From assembly GCF_018614075.1 (NCBI RefSeq), contig NZ_JAGGOZ010000014.1, forward strand, positions 1 to 64,000: 64,000 nt of DNA, written 5' to 3'. Source of the stretch: Streptomyces sp. ISL-94 (GTDB lineage Bacteria; Actinomycetota; Actinomycetes; Streptomycetales; Streptomycetaceae). How positions within the stretch are numbered: position 1 is the stretch's first letter; each line of letters starts with the position of its first letter. Below are positions 32,720 through 40,132 of the stretch, one piece after another. Position numbers and translations under genes: made by a program. The notes under the pieces are model-generated. The model saw only the letters and a list, made by a program, of their open reading frames with translations. It did no database searches and had not been told where the DNA came from.

Positions 32720-33535
32720 GTGCCCGTGAACACCAACGCACACGACCTGCACCGAATGCTTAACCAGATCGCACCCCACGTGAGCGACGACGACACCCTC
32801 CCCGTCATCACCGCCGTCCGCATCGAAGCCGAAGGCGGCAACCTCTTCGCCCTCGCCACCGACCGATACACCATGGCCGTCGCCCGAGTCGGGACCGTCG
32901 AGACGGAGAACTGGCAGGCGTACATCCCCGTCGAGTCGCTGCCCGCGGTACTCGCCTGGCTCCACGTCGCCGGCACCAGCGTCACCCAGGTCACGGCCGA
33001 CCGAGACGACAACGGGAACATCGCCCTCAGCCTGGCCACCGCCTCTAGCAACATGCGCGTCACCGTCGACAGCAGCGACTACGCCCACTACCCCAACTGG
33101 CGGAAGACGATCGGGGACCAGCTGGAAGCTGACATGGAACCGGTCCCCATGACCAGCTACACCACCGAATTCCTGGCCCGCTGGAAGGACGCGGGAACGG
33201 TGCTCCACGCCTGGCAGGCCGGACCCCGCAAGGCTCTCGTCCTGGCCGACGACGACGGCCTGTTCCTCGGCCTGCAGATGCCCGTCCGATTCGAGACCTG
33301 CAGCCGGGAGCCGCTGATCACCCAGTGGCTCACCGCCTTCAAGCCCACGGTGACCGTCGACGGCGTCATGCACCGCCTCGACGAAGCGTGGCTGGACAAC
33401 GACGGCGACGAGTGGACCTTCACCGGTAGCCGCAACCCCTCCGGCGAGCCGCTGATGGCTCTCGTCGGCCTCGAGGACGACACGTACACCTTCGCGCAGG
33501 CTGCCGCCGAGTACGGCCTCAAGCCCGCCGCCTAG
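32720..33535 (+). CDS. DNA polymerase sliding clamp (beta subunit-like)
   Basis: A 271-residue homologue of DnaN, the ring that tethers DNA polymerase III. The opening NAHDLHRMLNQIAPHVSDDDTLPVITAVRIEAEGGNLFALATDRYTMAVARV matches the first clamp domain, with LPVITAVRIE and ATDRYTMAV being the conserved strand and helix. The length is about 100 residues short of bacterial DnaN (about 370), so one of three domains is reduced. No polymerase gene is present, so it would dock on host polymerase or serve repair or recombination enzymes. It stands between hairpins as its own unit, with GGAGA before GTG 32720. Confidence 0.82.
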   Translation: MPVNTNAHDLHRMLNQIAPHVSDDDTLPVITAVRIEAEGGNLFALATDRYTMAVARVGTVETENWQAYIPVESLPAVLAWLHVAGTSVTQVTADRDDNGNIALSLATASSNMRVTVDSSDYAHYPNWRKTIGDQLEADMEPVPMTSYTTEFLARWKDAGTVLHAWQAGPRKALVLADDDGLFLGLQMPVRFETCSREPLITQWLTAFKPTVTVDGVMHRLDEAWLDNDGDEWTFTGSRNPSGEPLMALVGLEDDTYTFAQAAAEYGLKPAA

Positions 33536-33539
33536 AACC

Positions 33540-33578
33540 CGCCGGGGCGGCGTATCCCCACGGATCGCCGCCCCGGCG
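33540..33578 (+). terminator. 13-bp GC hairpin after sliding-clamp gene
   Basis: CGCCGGGGCGGCG (33540-33552) pairs perfectly with CGCCGCCCCGGCG (33566-33578) around a 13-base loop, starting five bases after the clamp stop codon. No T-tract. Confidence 0.65.
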
Positions 33579-33654
33579 AACCAACCACCACCGCCACGGA
33601 CGGGTACCAACCGCCCGCCCGTGGCCCGCCACACCCTGAACCAGGAGACCAGTC

Positions 33655-33903
33655 ATGACGATCCGCATCGGCCGACTGCGCATCGAGGTGTACGAGAGCG
33701 CCGTCTACCTGCAGCTCGAACCCAAGCCCCGTTGCAAGACGTGTCACGGCACCGGCCGCACCGACGCCGAAGGCCAGGGCATCGACACCCCGCCCGGCCA
33801 GGCCATCCCGCCCATCGAAATCTGCCACTGCTGGAACCCGTGGGGCAGCAAGCGCATCCCGCTTCGGCGCCGCACGGTGATCACGGAGAGGTACCCCTTC
33901 TGA
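33655..33903 (+). CDS. Zinc-finger hypothetical protein
   Basis: An 82-residue protein with an N-terminal beta hairpin (TIRIGRLRIEVYESAVYLQLE), a CKTCHGTGRT motif like the DnaJ central zinc repeat and a second CHC pair in EICHCWNPWG. The two pairs likely bind one zinc. Common type of small actinophage protein. Good AGGAG upstream. Confidence 0.65.
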   Translation: MTIRIGRLRIEVYESAVYLQLEPKPRCKTCHGTGRTDAEGQGIDTPPGQAIPPIEICHCWNPWGSKRIPLRRRTVITERYPF

Positions 33904-34013
33904 TGATCACCTGCATCCGCTGCGGCGACGATGGCGGCCCGTTCATCCGCACCCCCGACGGCTGGCTCTGCGAGGACCAGCCCTGCGAGCAGCCGGTCGA
34001 GGAGTCGGAGTGA
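33903..34013 (+). CDS. 36-aa zinc-ribbon-like peptide
   Basis: MITCIRCGDDGGPF, then a Trp-containing loop and CEDQPCEQP give two CxxC-like pairs in 36 residues, a minimal zinc ribbon. Start overlaps the preceding stop (TGATG) and the stop overlaps the nuclease GTG by four bases, supporting real translation and expression with the nuclease. Confidence 0.55.
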   Translation: MITCIRCGDDGGPFIRTPDGWLCEDQPCEQPVEESE

Positions 34014-34828
34014 CCGCGACCGAGATCGAGCCCGGCCTGTACGACATCCCGGCCGAGCTCTATCACTCCGACCCGGTCCCCGGCGGAAGCCTCTCTGCCT
34101 CCGGTGCCAAGATCCTCGCCGACTGCCCGGCCCGCTTCAAGTGGCAGCTGGACCACCCGCAGCCACACAAGCCGGCGTTCGAGTTCGGGACCGCGGCACA
34201 CACCGTCATCCTCGGCGACGGGCCCGAGCTGGTCGTCGTGGACGCCGAGAAGTGGAACACCGACGAGATCAAAACCAAGGTTGCGGCAATACGGGACGCG
34301 GGCGGCATCCCCCTGAAGCAGGCCGACTACCAGCGGATCTGCGACATGGCCGAGGCTCTGGCAGCGAACCCGGAGGCGGCCGAGATCCTCACTCCCGGAT
34401 CCGGGGCGGCCGAACAGTCGATCTTCTGGACCGACGGACAGATCTGGTGGCGCAGCCGCTTCGACTGGCTCCGCCCCGACCTGATCGGCGACTACAAGAC
34501 CACCCAGTCCGTGCATCCCGACAAGCTCAAGCGGACCGTCTACGAGTACGGCTACCACATCCAGGAGCACATCTACCGGCGCGGCGCCCACGAGCTGGGC
34601 CTGCTCCCCGAGGGCGCGGCCTTCAAGTTCATCTTCCAGGAGAAGCAGCCGCCCTACCTGGTCCAGGTGGCGGAGCTCGACCCCGTCGCCCGGTACGCCG
34701 GCCAGCGCGACACCCACTTCGCCGCGGGCCACTACCTCCACGGCCGCGAGACCGGGCACTGGCCCGCCTACTCCGAACACTCCACCGTCATCTCGCTGCC
34801 GCCGTACATCGAGCGGCAGTACTCCTAG
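34010..34828 (+). CDS. PD-(D/E)XK exonuclease, RecE/DUF3799-like
   Basis: A 272-residue nuclease of the RecE/Cas4-like group used by phages for recombination. Visible elements: the opening GLYDIPAELYHSDPVPGGSLSASGAKILADCPARFKW with conserved Tyr-His and SxSGAK, FEFGTAAHTVIL (helix with an active-site His), and the catalytic core IWWRSRFDWLRPDLIGDYKTT, where Asp-x(n)-D-Y-K matches PD-(D/E)XK. The C-terminal QxxxY-like helix is HIQEHIYRRGAHELG. Start GTG 34010 overlaps the zinc peptide stop. The adjacent P-loop ATPase suggests a two-component recombination or replication-restart system. Confidence 0.85.
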   Translation: MTATEIEPGLYDIPAELYHSDPVPGGSLSASGAKILADCPARFKWQLDHPQPHKPAFEFGTAAHTVILGDGPELVVVDAEKWNTDEIKTKVAAIRDAGGIPLKQADYQRICDMAEALAANPEAAEILTPGSGAAEQSIFWTDGQIWWRSRFDWLRPDLIGDYKTTQSVHPDKLKRTVYEYGYHIQEHIYRRGAHELGLLPEGAAFKFIFQEKQPPYLVQVAELDPVARYAGQRDTHFAAGHYLHGRETGHWPAYSEHSTVISLPPYIERQYS

Positions 34829-34836
34829 GAGCCCTT

Positions 34837-35622
34837 GTGTCCCAGCTCCCCCCGCCCGTCCGCACCGCGCGCCCCGTCACCTCGGACCGCGACGATGGCC
34901 AGTTCGCGTTCCAGCCCGCCAGCAAAGCCGGACGCAAGGCCCGGCTCTCCATCCAGGGCATGTCCGGCTCGGGCAAGACCTGGACCGGACTGAGCATCGC
35001 CCACGGCCTTTCCGAAGGCCGACGCTTCGCCGTCATCGACACCGAGAAGGGCGCCGCCAGCCTGTACGCCGGGATCGGCGGCATTCAGTTCGACACGCTC
35101 GCCATGGACCGCTACGACCCCCGCGACCTCGGCCGCGCCTTGGAGGCTGCGGGACAGGCCGGCTATCCGACGGTGTTCGTCGACAGCCTCAGCCACTTCT
35201 GGACCGGCACCGACGGAACCCTCGACCAGGTCGAGAAGGCCAAAGGCAAGTACGGCAACAACCAGTTCGCGGGCTGGAAGGACGCCACGCCCATCCAGAA
35301 CGACATGGTCGCCGCGATCCTCGCCTACCCCGGCCACGTCGTCGCCTCGATGCGGTCCTACACCGAGTGGGTCCTCGAGGAGAACGAGCGCGGCAAGAAG
35401 GAACCGAAGCGCGTCGGCACTCGACCCGAGCAGCGCAAGGGCATCGAGTACGAGTTCGACGTCGCGGTGTCCATGGACATCGACAACCGGCTCGAAGTCC
35501 TCAAGTCCCGCTGCCCCGAGCTCAACCGCAAGTCCTTCGAGCGCCCCAACGGAGCCCGCGACATCGCCGCCCCGCTTCTGGCCTGGCTGAACGCCACGCC
35601 GGAGCCCGCCGAGCAGCAGTAG
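34837..35622 (+). CDS. P-loop AAA ATPase, phage nucleotide-binding (RecA/Sak-like)
   Basis: A 261-residue ATPase. Walker A is GMSGSGKTWT (about residues 40-49), Walker B is PTVFVDSLSHFW (about 108-119), and downstream blocks HVVASMRSYTEWVLE and KGIEYEFDVAVSMDI fit the phage AAA_24/Sak4-type RecA-like group. Such proteins act as single-strand annealing or loading factors beside RecE-like nucleases. GTG 34837 with AGGAG is chosen; upstream sequence in this frame is only a shadow of the nuclease gene. Cytoplasmic, ATP-driven DNA-binding role inferred. Confidence 0.85.
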   Translation: MSQLPPPVRTARPVTSDRDDGQFAFQPASKAGRKARLSIQGMSGSGKTWTGLSIAHGLSEGRRFAVIDTEKGAASLYAGIGGIQFDTLAMDRYDPRDLGRALEAAGQAGYPTVFVDSLSHFWTGTDGTLDQVEKAKGKYGNNQFAGWKDATPIQNDMVAAILAYPGHVVASMRSYTEWVLEENERGKKEPKRVGTRPEQRKGIEYEFDVAVSMDIDNRLEVLKSRCPELNRKSFERPNGARDIAAPLLAWLNATPEPAEQQ

Positions 35623-35630
35623 GAGCACTC

Positions 35631-35659
35631 GGGCCAGCCCGCGGGAATCGGGCTGGCCC
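35631..35659 (+). terminator. 11-bp GC hairpin after ATPase gene
   Basis: GGGCCAGCCCG (35631-35641) pairs perfectly with CGGGCTGGCCC (35649-35659) around CGGGAAT, eight bases after the ATPase stop. No T-tract. Confidence 0.65.
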
Positions 35660-35694
35660 ACCACCCAGGACAGCACAGCTGGAAGGACACCGCC

Positions 35695-36075
35695 ATGGCC
35701 CGCCACCGCCTCTCCGTCGCCGAACGTCTTGCCTCCGCCGAGAAGGACGTCCTCCTCGCCACCATCCGCCAACAGTCCTCTTGGGACGAGTTCCTGGTCA
35801 TGCAGGCGGTCCTTCACTACGGCGCGATCACCCCGCGCTTCTCCTGCAACGACCTACGAGGGGTTCTGCCCGAGCTGGGACACGGCTTCCTCGGCGCCGC
35901 GATCAACGGCCTCCGTACCGGCGGCGTCATCGAGAAGACCGGCCGGCTGGTGCCGTCCACGCAGAAGTCCACCCACGGCCACCGCATCCACGTGTGGCGG
36001 CTCACCGGCCTCGGCGAAGAGATAGCCGCCCAGCGGGAGACCGACCGGCTCGCACGACGGAGCGCAGCCGCATGA
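35695..36075 (+). CDS. Hypothetical protein, possible winged helix
   Basis: A 126-residue basic protein. The segment ITPRFSCNDLRGVLPELGHGFLGAAINGLRTGGVIEKTGRLVPS followed by HVWRLTG has the helix-helix-helix-wing pattern of winged-helix DNA-binding domains. N-terminal helix LSVAERLASAEKDVLLATIRQQSSWDEF. GGAAGGA precedes the ATG. Overlaps the following gene. Function not established. Confidence 0.65.
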   Translation: MARHRLSVAERLASAEKDVLLATIRQQSSWDEFLVMQAVLHYGAITPRFSCNDLRGVLPELGHGFLGAAINGLRTGGVIEKTGRLVPSTQKSTHGHRIHVWRLTGLGEEIAAQRETDRLARRSAAA

Positions 36076-36353
36076 GCGCCTGGGACTGGGCCGTCCTCCT
36101 CGCCGTCGGCGCGCTCGTCGTCACCGCCGTCAGCTACTGGCAGTGCGGCTCCGACTCCCGCACCTGCAGGGACGCCTGGCAGCAGTCAGCCGCCGAGGCC
36201 GCCAGCGCCGAGCAGGTCACCGACGACGCAGCCGGCCTCCGCAGGGCCCGCCGCGAAGCCGAACAGGCCGACTTCGACAGCAGGTTCGACCAGATCATCA
36301 CCGCCGGATTCCCGGCCGATGCCCCGCACCAGCGGACGGAGGAAGACCGATGA
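36072..36353 (+). CDS. Small membrane-anchored protein
   Basis: A 93-residue protein with one N-terminal transmembrane helix (WDWAVLLAVGALVVTAVSYW, residues 4-23), then a charged soluble helix rich in Ala, Glu and Arg with two cysteines (CGSDSRTC). Probably N-terminally anchored with the tail in the cytoplasm. Overlaps neighbours by four bases. No family recognised. Confidence 0.65.
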   Translation: MSAWDWAVLLAVGALVVTAVSYWQCGSDSRTCRDAWQQSAAEAASAEQVTDDAAGLRRARREAEQADFDSRFDQIITAGFPADAPHQRTEEDR

Positions 36354-36739
36354 CCAGCCCCAGCCGTCAGTGGATGGACGCAGCCCTCTGCGCCCAAACC
36401 GACCCCGACCTCTTCTTCCCTGAGAAGGGCGGCAGCTACCAGACCGCCAACAAGGTCTGCGCCAGCTGCCCCGTCCGCCGACAGTGCGCCGACTACGCGC
36501 AGATCGCCGAGCGCGGGCTCTCGTACCCCTACCGCCACGGAGCTTGGGGCGGCACCTCCCCCCGCAAGCGGGCCGGAACAGCCGACGAGACCGCACGCCA
36601 GGCCCGCGACGCTGACATCCGGCGCTACGCCGCCGCCGGCTGGGACGCCGAAGCCATCGCCACCGCCGTCAACTGCACCAGCCGCACCGTATGGCGGGTC
36701 CTCGCCGCGAAGCCCCGGCAGTTCGGGGAGGCGGCGTGA
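36350..36739 (+). CDS. WhiB-family transcription factor (first of two)
   Basis: A 129-residue actinobacteria-specific iron-sulfur regulator. The four cluster cysteines are in AALCAQ (Cys14) and VCASCPVRRQC, with the usual C-x2-C-x5-C spacing; the turn GAWGGTSPRKR is the WhiB G[VI]WGG motif. A C-terminal extension of about 50 residues contains a second DNA-binding-like helix-turn-helix (WDAEAIATAVNCTSRTVWRVLA), unusual for WhiB proteins. WhiB proteins act with sigma factors on host promoters; phage-encoded ones can block host WhiB functions. Directly coupled to a second WhiB gene. Confidence 0.9.
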   Translation: MTSPSRQWMDAALCAQTDPDLFFPEKGGSYQTANKVCASCPVRRQCADYAQIAERGLSYPYRHGAWGGTSPRKRAGTADETARQARDADIRRYAAAGWDAEAIATAVNCTSRTVWRVLAAKPRQFGEAA

Positions 36740-36999
36740 CCTGGCAGACGGAAGCCCTGTGCCAGAGCGCCAACCCGGCGATCTTCTTCCCGCTCGGTGA
36801 CGCCGCCACCAACACCGCAGACGCTGGCCCCGCCAAGGCCGTCTGCTCCTGGTGCCCCGTCCTGGAGGACTGCCTCGAAGCAGCGCTCGCCCTCGAGGGG
36901 ACGGCCGGTCCCGACAAGCGCGCCGGGATCTGGGGCGGCTGCACACCCCTCGAACGCGTAGCCATCCACAAGATCCGCAACATGCGAAAGGCCGCCTGA
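36736..36999 (+). CDS. WhiB-family transcription factor (second of two)
   Basis: An 87-residue minimal WhiB protein. Cysteines lie in ALCQSANPAIFFP and VCSWCPVLEDC, and the turn is GIWGGCTPLER followed by a short basic tail. Closest in layout to WhiB1/WhmE-size proteins. GTG 36736 overlaps the previous WhiB stop. The two WhiB proteins differ clearly (different cysteine-flanking residues and tails), so they are not a recent duplication and probably have distinct targets. Also overlaps the methyltransferase start. Confidence 0.9.
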   Translation: MTWQTEALCQSANPAIFFPLGDAATNTADAGPAKAVCSWCPVLEDCLEAALALEGTAGPDKRAGIWGGCTPLERVAIHKIRNMRKAA

Positions 37000-38690
37000 T
37001 GTCCCGCAACGACAACGACTCGCTCACGGTTATGGACTGGTTTTGTGGAGCTGGCGGCTCCAGCCAGGGTGCTCACGCCATCCCCAACGTTCGGGTAGCC
37101 AGGGCAGCTAACCACTGGGAGCGGGCGATCGAGTCGCACGCCGCGAATTTCCCCGAGGTCGACCACTACCGCGGCGACATCCGCGAAGCCCCCGTCGACC
37201 GCTGGCCCGTCACGGACATCTTCTGGGCCAGCCCCGAATGCCCGCAGTGGTCCAACGCCCGCGGCAAGAAGCGCGACTTCGCCGACAGCCTCCAGGGCGA
37301 CCTCTTCGGCGACACGTTCGCCCCCTCCGAGGAAGTCGAACGGTCACGCGCCCTCATGGAAGAGGTGCCGATGTACCTGCGCGGCGTGCAGGAGCGCGGC
37401 GGCCTGGTGAAGGCGGGCGTCGTCGAGAACGTCGTCGATGTCCGCGCCTGGGACCAGTGGGACCGCTGGATCGGCGAGATCAAGAAGCTCGGCTATCAGA
37501 CCCGCACCATCGCCCTCAACTCGATGCACGCCGACCCGCGCGCCCTCCACGCGGCACCGCAGTCCCGCGACCGCCTGTACGTCGCCTACTGGCACGAGTC
37601 CCTGGCACGAACCCCCGACTGGAACAAGTGGCTCCGGCCGCGGGCCTGGTGCACCGGCTGCGAGACGTGGATCCGCGCCGTACAGGTCTTCAAGGACCCG
37701 TCCAAGGACATGGGCCGCTACCGGCAGCAGTACGTGTACCGGTGCCCGCAGGTGAAGTGCCGCAACCAGATCGTCGAGCCGTCCACCCTGCCGGCCGCCG
37801 TCGCCATCGACTGGACGCTCCCCGGCCAGCGCATCGGCGACCGCGCCAAGCCCCTCGCGGACAAGACGCTCGCCCGCATCCAGGCCGGCCTCGACAAGTT
37901 TGCCCGCCCCATGGTCGTCCCTGCTGGCGGCACCTGGCGCGAGACCGGCACCCCACTCGACGAGCCCATGCCTACCCGCACCACCCGCGAGAACGACGGC
38001 GTCGCGATCCCTCCGCTGCTCATCCCCGTCGAGGGCCGCGACGGCAAGGAGCCCGCCTCGGCGAACAGTCCGCTCCGCACCCAGACCGCCCGTAACGAGA
38101 CGGGACTCGCCTGGCTCCCGTTCATGGTCACCATGCGTGGCGGCGGCGACCAGCTCCGAGGCCGCGCCATCCACGAAGCCCTCGGCACCGTCTCCGCCAA
38201 CGGCAACCACCACGGCCTCGTAACGCCGAACGTTCCGGCCTTCGTCATGCGGAACAACGGCAGCCGAAGCGGACCAGGTGGTGAGCACTGCACTTCCGCC
38301 GCCGAATACCTCCGGACGATGACCACCGCCGGCCACCAGTCGCTCGTCACCTGGCAACACCTCCTCGTCCCCTACTACGGGAACGGCACTGCCCGCCCTG
38401 TCGCCGAGCCCGTCGGGACGCTCTCCACCCGCGACCGGTATGCGCTGGTCACTGGCGACGTCGACATCCAGGACGTCTTGTTCCGGATGCTCGAGCCGCA
38501 CGAGATCGGCCGGGCCATGAGCTTCGCCGACGACTACATCGTCCTCGGCAACAAGCGGGAGAAAGTGAGGCAATTCGGAAATGCCGTTACCCCGAACGCT
38601 GCCGAGGTGATCCTCTGCGCCCTCACCGAGGCCATCACCGGCGAGGAACTCGACCGTCACGTCGAGCCAGCCATGGGGGTGGCGGCGTGA
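36999..38690 (+). CDS. Large phage C5-cytosine DNA methyltransferase
   Basis: A 563-residue enzyme transferring methyl from S-adenosylmethionine to cytosine C5. Motif I is MDWFCGAGGSSQG (residues 12-24), motif IV is WASPECPQWS (catalytic Cys in PECPQ instead of the usual PPCQ), motif VI is VVENVVDV, motif VIII is QSRDRLYVAY, motif X is QFGNAVTPNAAEV. The region between VIII and IX is far longer than in bacterial enzymes: it contains a zinc-ribbon-like CTGCETW ... CPQVKC and five degenerate repeats of about 40 residues ending in hydrophobic strand plus Gly. It probably protects phage DNA from host restriction. ATG 36999 overlaps the WhiB stop. No cognate endonuclease is adjacent. Confidence 0.9.
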   Translation: MSRNDNDSLTVMDWFCGAGGSSQGAHAIPNVRVARAANHWERAIESHAANFPEVDHYRGDIREAPVDRWPVTDIFWASPECPQWSNARGKKRDFADSLQGDLFGDTFAPSEEVERSRALMEEVPMYLRGVQERGGLVKAGVVENVVDVRAWDQWDRWIGEIKKLGYQTRTIALNSMHADPRALHAAPQSRDRLYVAYWHESLARTPDWNKWLRPRAWCTGCETWIRAVQVFKDPSKDMGRYRQQYVYRCPQVKCRNQIVEPSTLPAAVAIDWTLPGQRIGDRAKPLADKTLARIQAGLDKFARPMVVPAGGTWRETGTPLDEPMPTRTTRENDGVAIPPLLIPVEGRDGKEPASANSPLRTQTARNETGLAWLPFMVTMRGGGDQLRGRAIHEALGTVSANGNHHGLVTPNVPAFVMRNNGSRSGPGGEHCTSAAEYLRTMTTAGHQSLVTWQHLLVPYYGNGTARPVAEPVGTLSTRDRYALVTGDVDIQDVLFRMLEPHEIGRAMSFADDYIVLGNKREKVRQFGNAVTPNAAEVILCALTEAITGEELDRHVEPAMGVAA

Positions 38691-38947
38691 TTCCCGAGTA
38701 CGAGATGCCCGACGACATCGGCGAGTCCATCCGACGCCTCATCGCGAATGAACCGGCGTACTACGCCCACAAGGACCAGCTGTTCGCGGACTACCAGCAG
38801 GCGATCGCCGAAGACCGGGAGCCGACGCCGGAGCAGCGGGAGGAAGCCCGGCATCGTCGGCATACCGCAGCCGCTCAAGTCTTCGCCAGCGCCCGCCGCA
38901 TCGTCCAGCGCGAGCAGCGCCGCCTGCGAGAGCAGGGCCTCGCGTAG
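38687..38947 (+). CDS. Hypothetical protein
   Basis: An 86-residue highly charged helical protein (DDIGESIRRLIANEPAYYAHKDQLFADYQQAIAEDREPTPEQREEAR). GTG start overlaps the methyltransferase stop. No family recognised. Confidence 0.6.
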   Translation: MIPEYEMPDDIGESIRRLIANEPAYYAHKDQLFADYQQAIAEDREPTPEQREEARHRRHTAAAQVFASARRIVQREQRRLREQGLA

Positions 38948-39005
38948 CCGACGCCACCGCCGCCTGACCGCGGCACCACCACCCGCACCAGCCAAGGAGC
39001 CGTCC

Positions 39006-39170
39006 ATGCGACACCTCCGCATCGTTCCCGACGAACCCGACCCGCCGCCCCGAGAGATCGCAGCCACACCGGACTGGCCGCCCATCGCGATCCCTGGCCG
39101 GCCCGGCTGGTGGAGGCACTCCATCAACGGTCAGCAAGTCGATCTGCCCAGCAAGACCCCGCCTCAGTAA
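39006..39170 (+). CDS. Hypothetical 54-aa protein
   Basis: ATG 39006 follows AAGGAG. The Pro-rich product MRHLRIVPDEPDPPPREIA contains PGWWRHSINGQQVDLP. No family recognised; the ribosome site and position in a continuous operon are the support. Confidence 0.5.
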   Translation: MRHLRIVPDEPDPPPREIAATPDWPPIAIPGRPGWWRHSINGQQVDLPSKTPPQ

Positions 39171-39190
39171 GCAGCCAGAGAGAAGACGCC

Positions 39191-40132
39191 GTGAGCATCG
39201 AAGCCGTGAAGTGGGCCATGGACGACGCGCCCATGCTCCGCACGCCGGCCGGGAAGCCCGACACCACGGCACGTCACGTCCTGCAGGCCATGGCCGAGCA
39301 CGCCGACAGCAGGGGAAGGAACTGCCACCCGTCGGTGACCCGCGTTCAGTACCGCACCGGGTACGACCGCCGCACCGTTCAGCGTGCCCAGCGTCGCCTC
39401 GAGCTGGAGAAGCTCATCGAACGGGATGGAGCGGTGGAGGACCGCGTCCGCTGGAAGCTATCCCTCGCAACGACCCGGCCGGCGGCGGACTGGGAGGACA
39501 TCAAGCGGGCCGAGGAGGAGGAGCGGGCGGCTACAGCAAGCCGGGTCCGCAAGCACCGCAGGACGAAGGGCGTAACGGATTCTGCGTCCGTTACGGAAAC
39601 GGACACGAAGAGCGTTACGGGGTCCGCTGTAACGGATTCTGCGTCCGTTAGTAACGCATTCGAAGTGCGTTACGTAACGGATTCTGCGTCCGTATGTAAC
39701 GCACCCAGTGCCGCCCTAACCACCAATGAACCTCCAGTAGAACCACCAACAACCGCTATGGCTGGGGTGGGTGCTTCTACCTACGGTCCCGGGGGGCTCG
39801 CGCCAAGCGCCCCGATCGACGACGCCGGATTCGTGGTCACCGACTCCATGCGCCGCTGGGCCGCTGGCGTCTACCCCGGCCTCGACATCGAGCACTCCAC
39901 CGCCCAGTTCGTCAGCCACTACCGGTCCACCGGCGCCAACCGGCACTCCTGGCCGGACGCCTGGCAGAAGTGGATCCGCGACGACGCCAAGCGGGCCAGC
40001 GAGCGACAGCAGCAGCGGCCCGCCGGCAACGTCTTCCAGCTCCCAAGCGGCCAGACCCTCTCCGGCACCGACGCCACCGTTGCCGGCTGGGCCGCCATCG
40101 CTGCCTCTTTCGACTCCGAGGACTCCGCATGA
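39191..40132 (+). CDS. Replication initiator-like protein carrying the origin within its gene
   Basis: A 313-residue protein of lambda-O-like organisation. The N-terminal winged helix (ARHVLQAMAEHADSRGRNCHPSVTRVQYRTGYDRRTVQRAQRRLELEKLIER, about residues 30-82) is HTH_36-type, as in phage initiators. A charged linker follows, then a low-complexity stretch in which VTDSASV occurs three times (residues about 128-168) because the underlying DNA is an array of direct repeats. The C-terminal domain (about 200-280: RWAAGVYPGLDIEHSTAQFVSHYRSTGANRHSWPDAWQKWIRDDAKRA) resembles the DnaT/DnaD-like end of initiators that recruit the helicase loader. GTG 39191. The next gene overlaps its stop and may be the loader. 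Confidence 0.8.
   Translation: MSIEAVKWAMDDAPMLRTPAGKPDTTARHVLQAMAEHADSRGRNCHPSVTRVQYRTGYDRRTVQRAQRRLELEKLIERDGAVEDRVRWKLSLATTRPAADWEDIKRAEEEERAATASRVRKHRRTKGVTDSASVTETDTKSVTGSAVTDSASVSNAFEVRYVTDSASVCNAPSAALTTNEPPVEPPTTAMAGVGASTYGPGGLAPSAPIDDAGFVVTDSMRRWAAGVYPGLDIEHSTAQFVSHYRSTGANRHSWPDAWQKWIRDDAKRASERQQQRPAGNVFQLPSGQTLSGTDATVAGWAAIAASFDSEDSA
39572..39701 (+). other. Candidate phage replication origin (iterons)
   Basis: The 20-mer GTAACGGATTCTGCGTCCGT occurs perfectly three times, at 39572, 39629 and 39674. The hexamer GTAACG or its complement CGTTAC occurs eight times in 39572-39701, including the palindrome GTAACGCA-N7-TGCGTTAC (39651-39673). The array lies inside the initiator gene, as in lambda O, and is followed by a stretch (39715-39785) poorer in GC than the flanks that could unwind. 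Spacings between the 20-mers (57 and 45 bp) are multiples of three, which keeps the reading frame. Confidence 0.75.

Noticed and set aside
39572..39701. Repeat array considered as a CRISPR array
   Set aside because: Three 20-bp repeats with unequal short spacing lie inside a coding frame and share a GTAACG hexamer in both orientations; no cas genes. Iterons explain it better.
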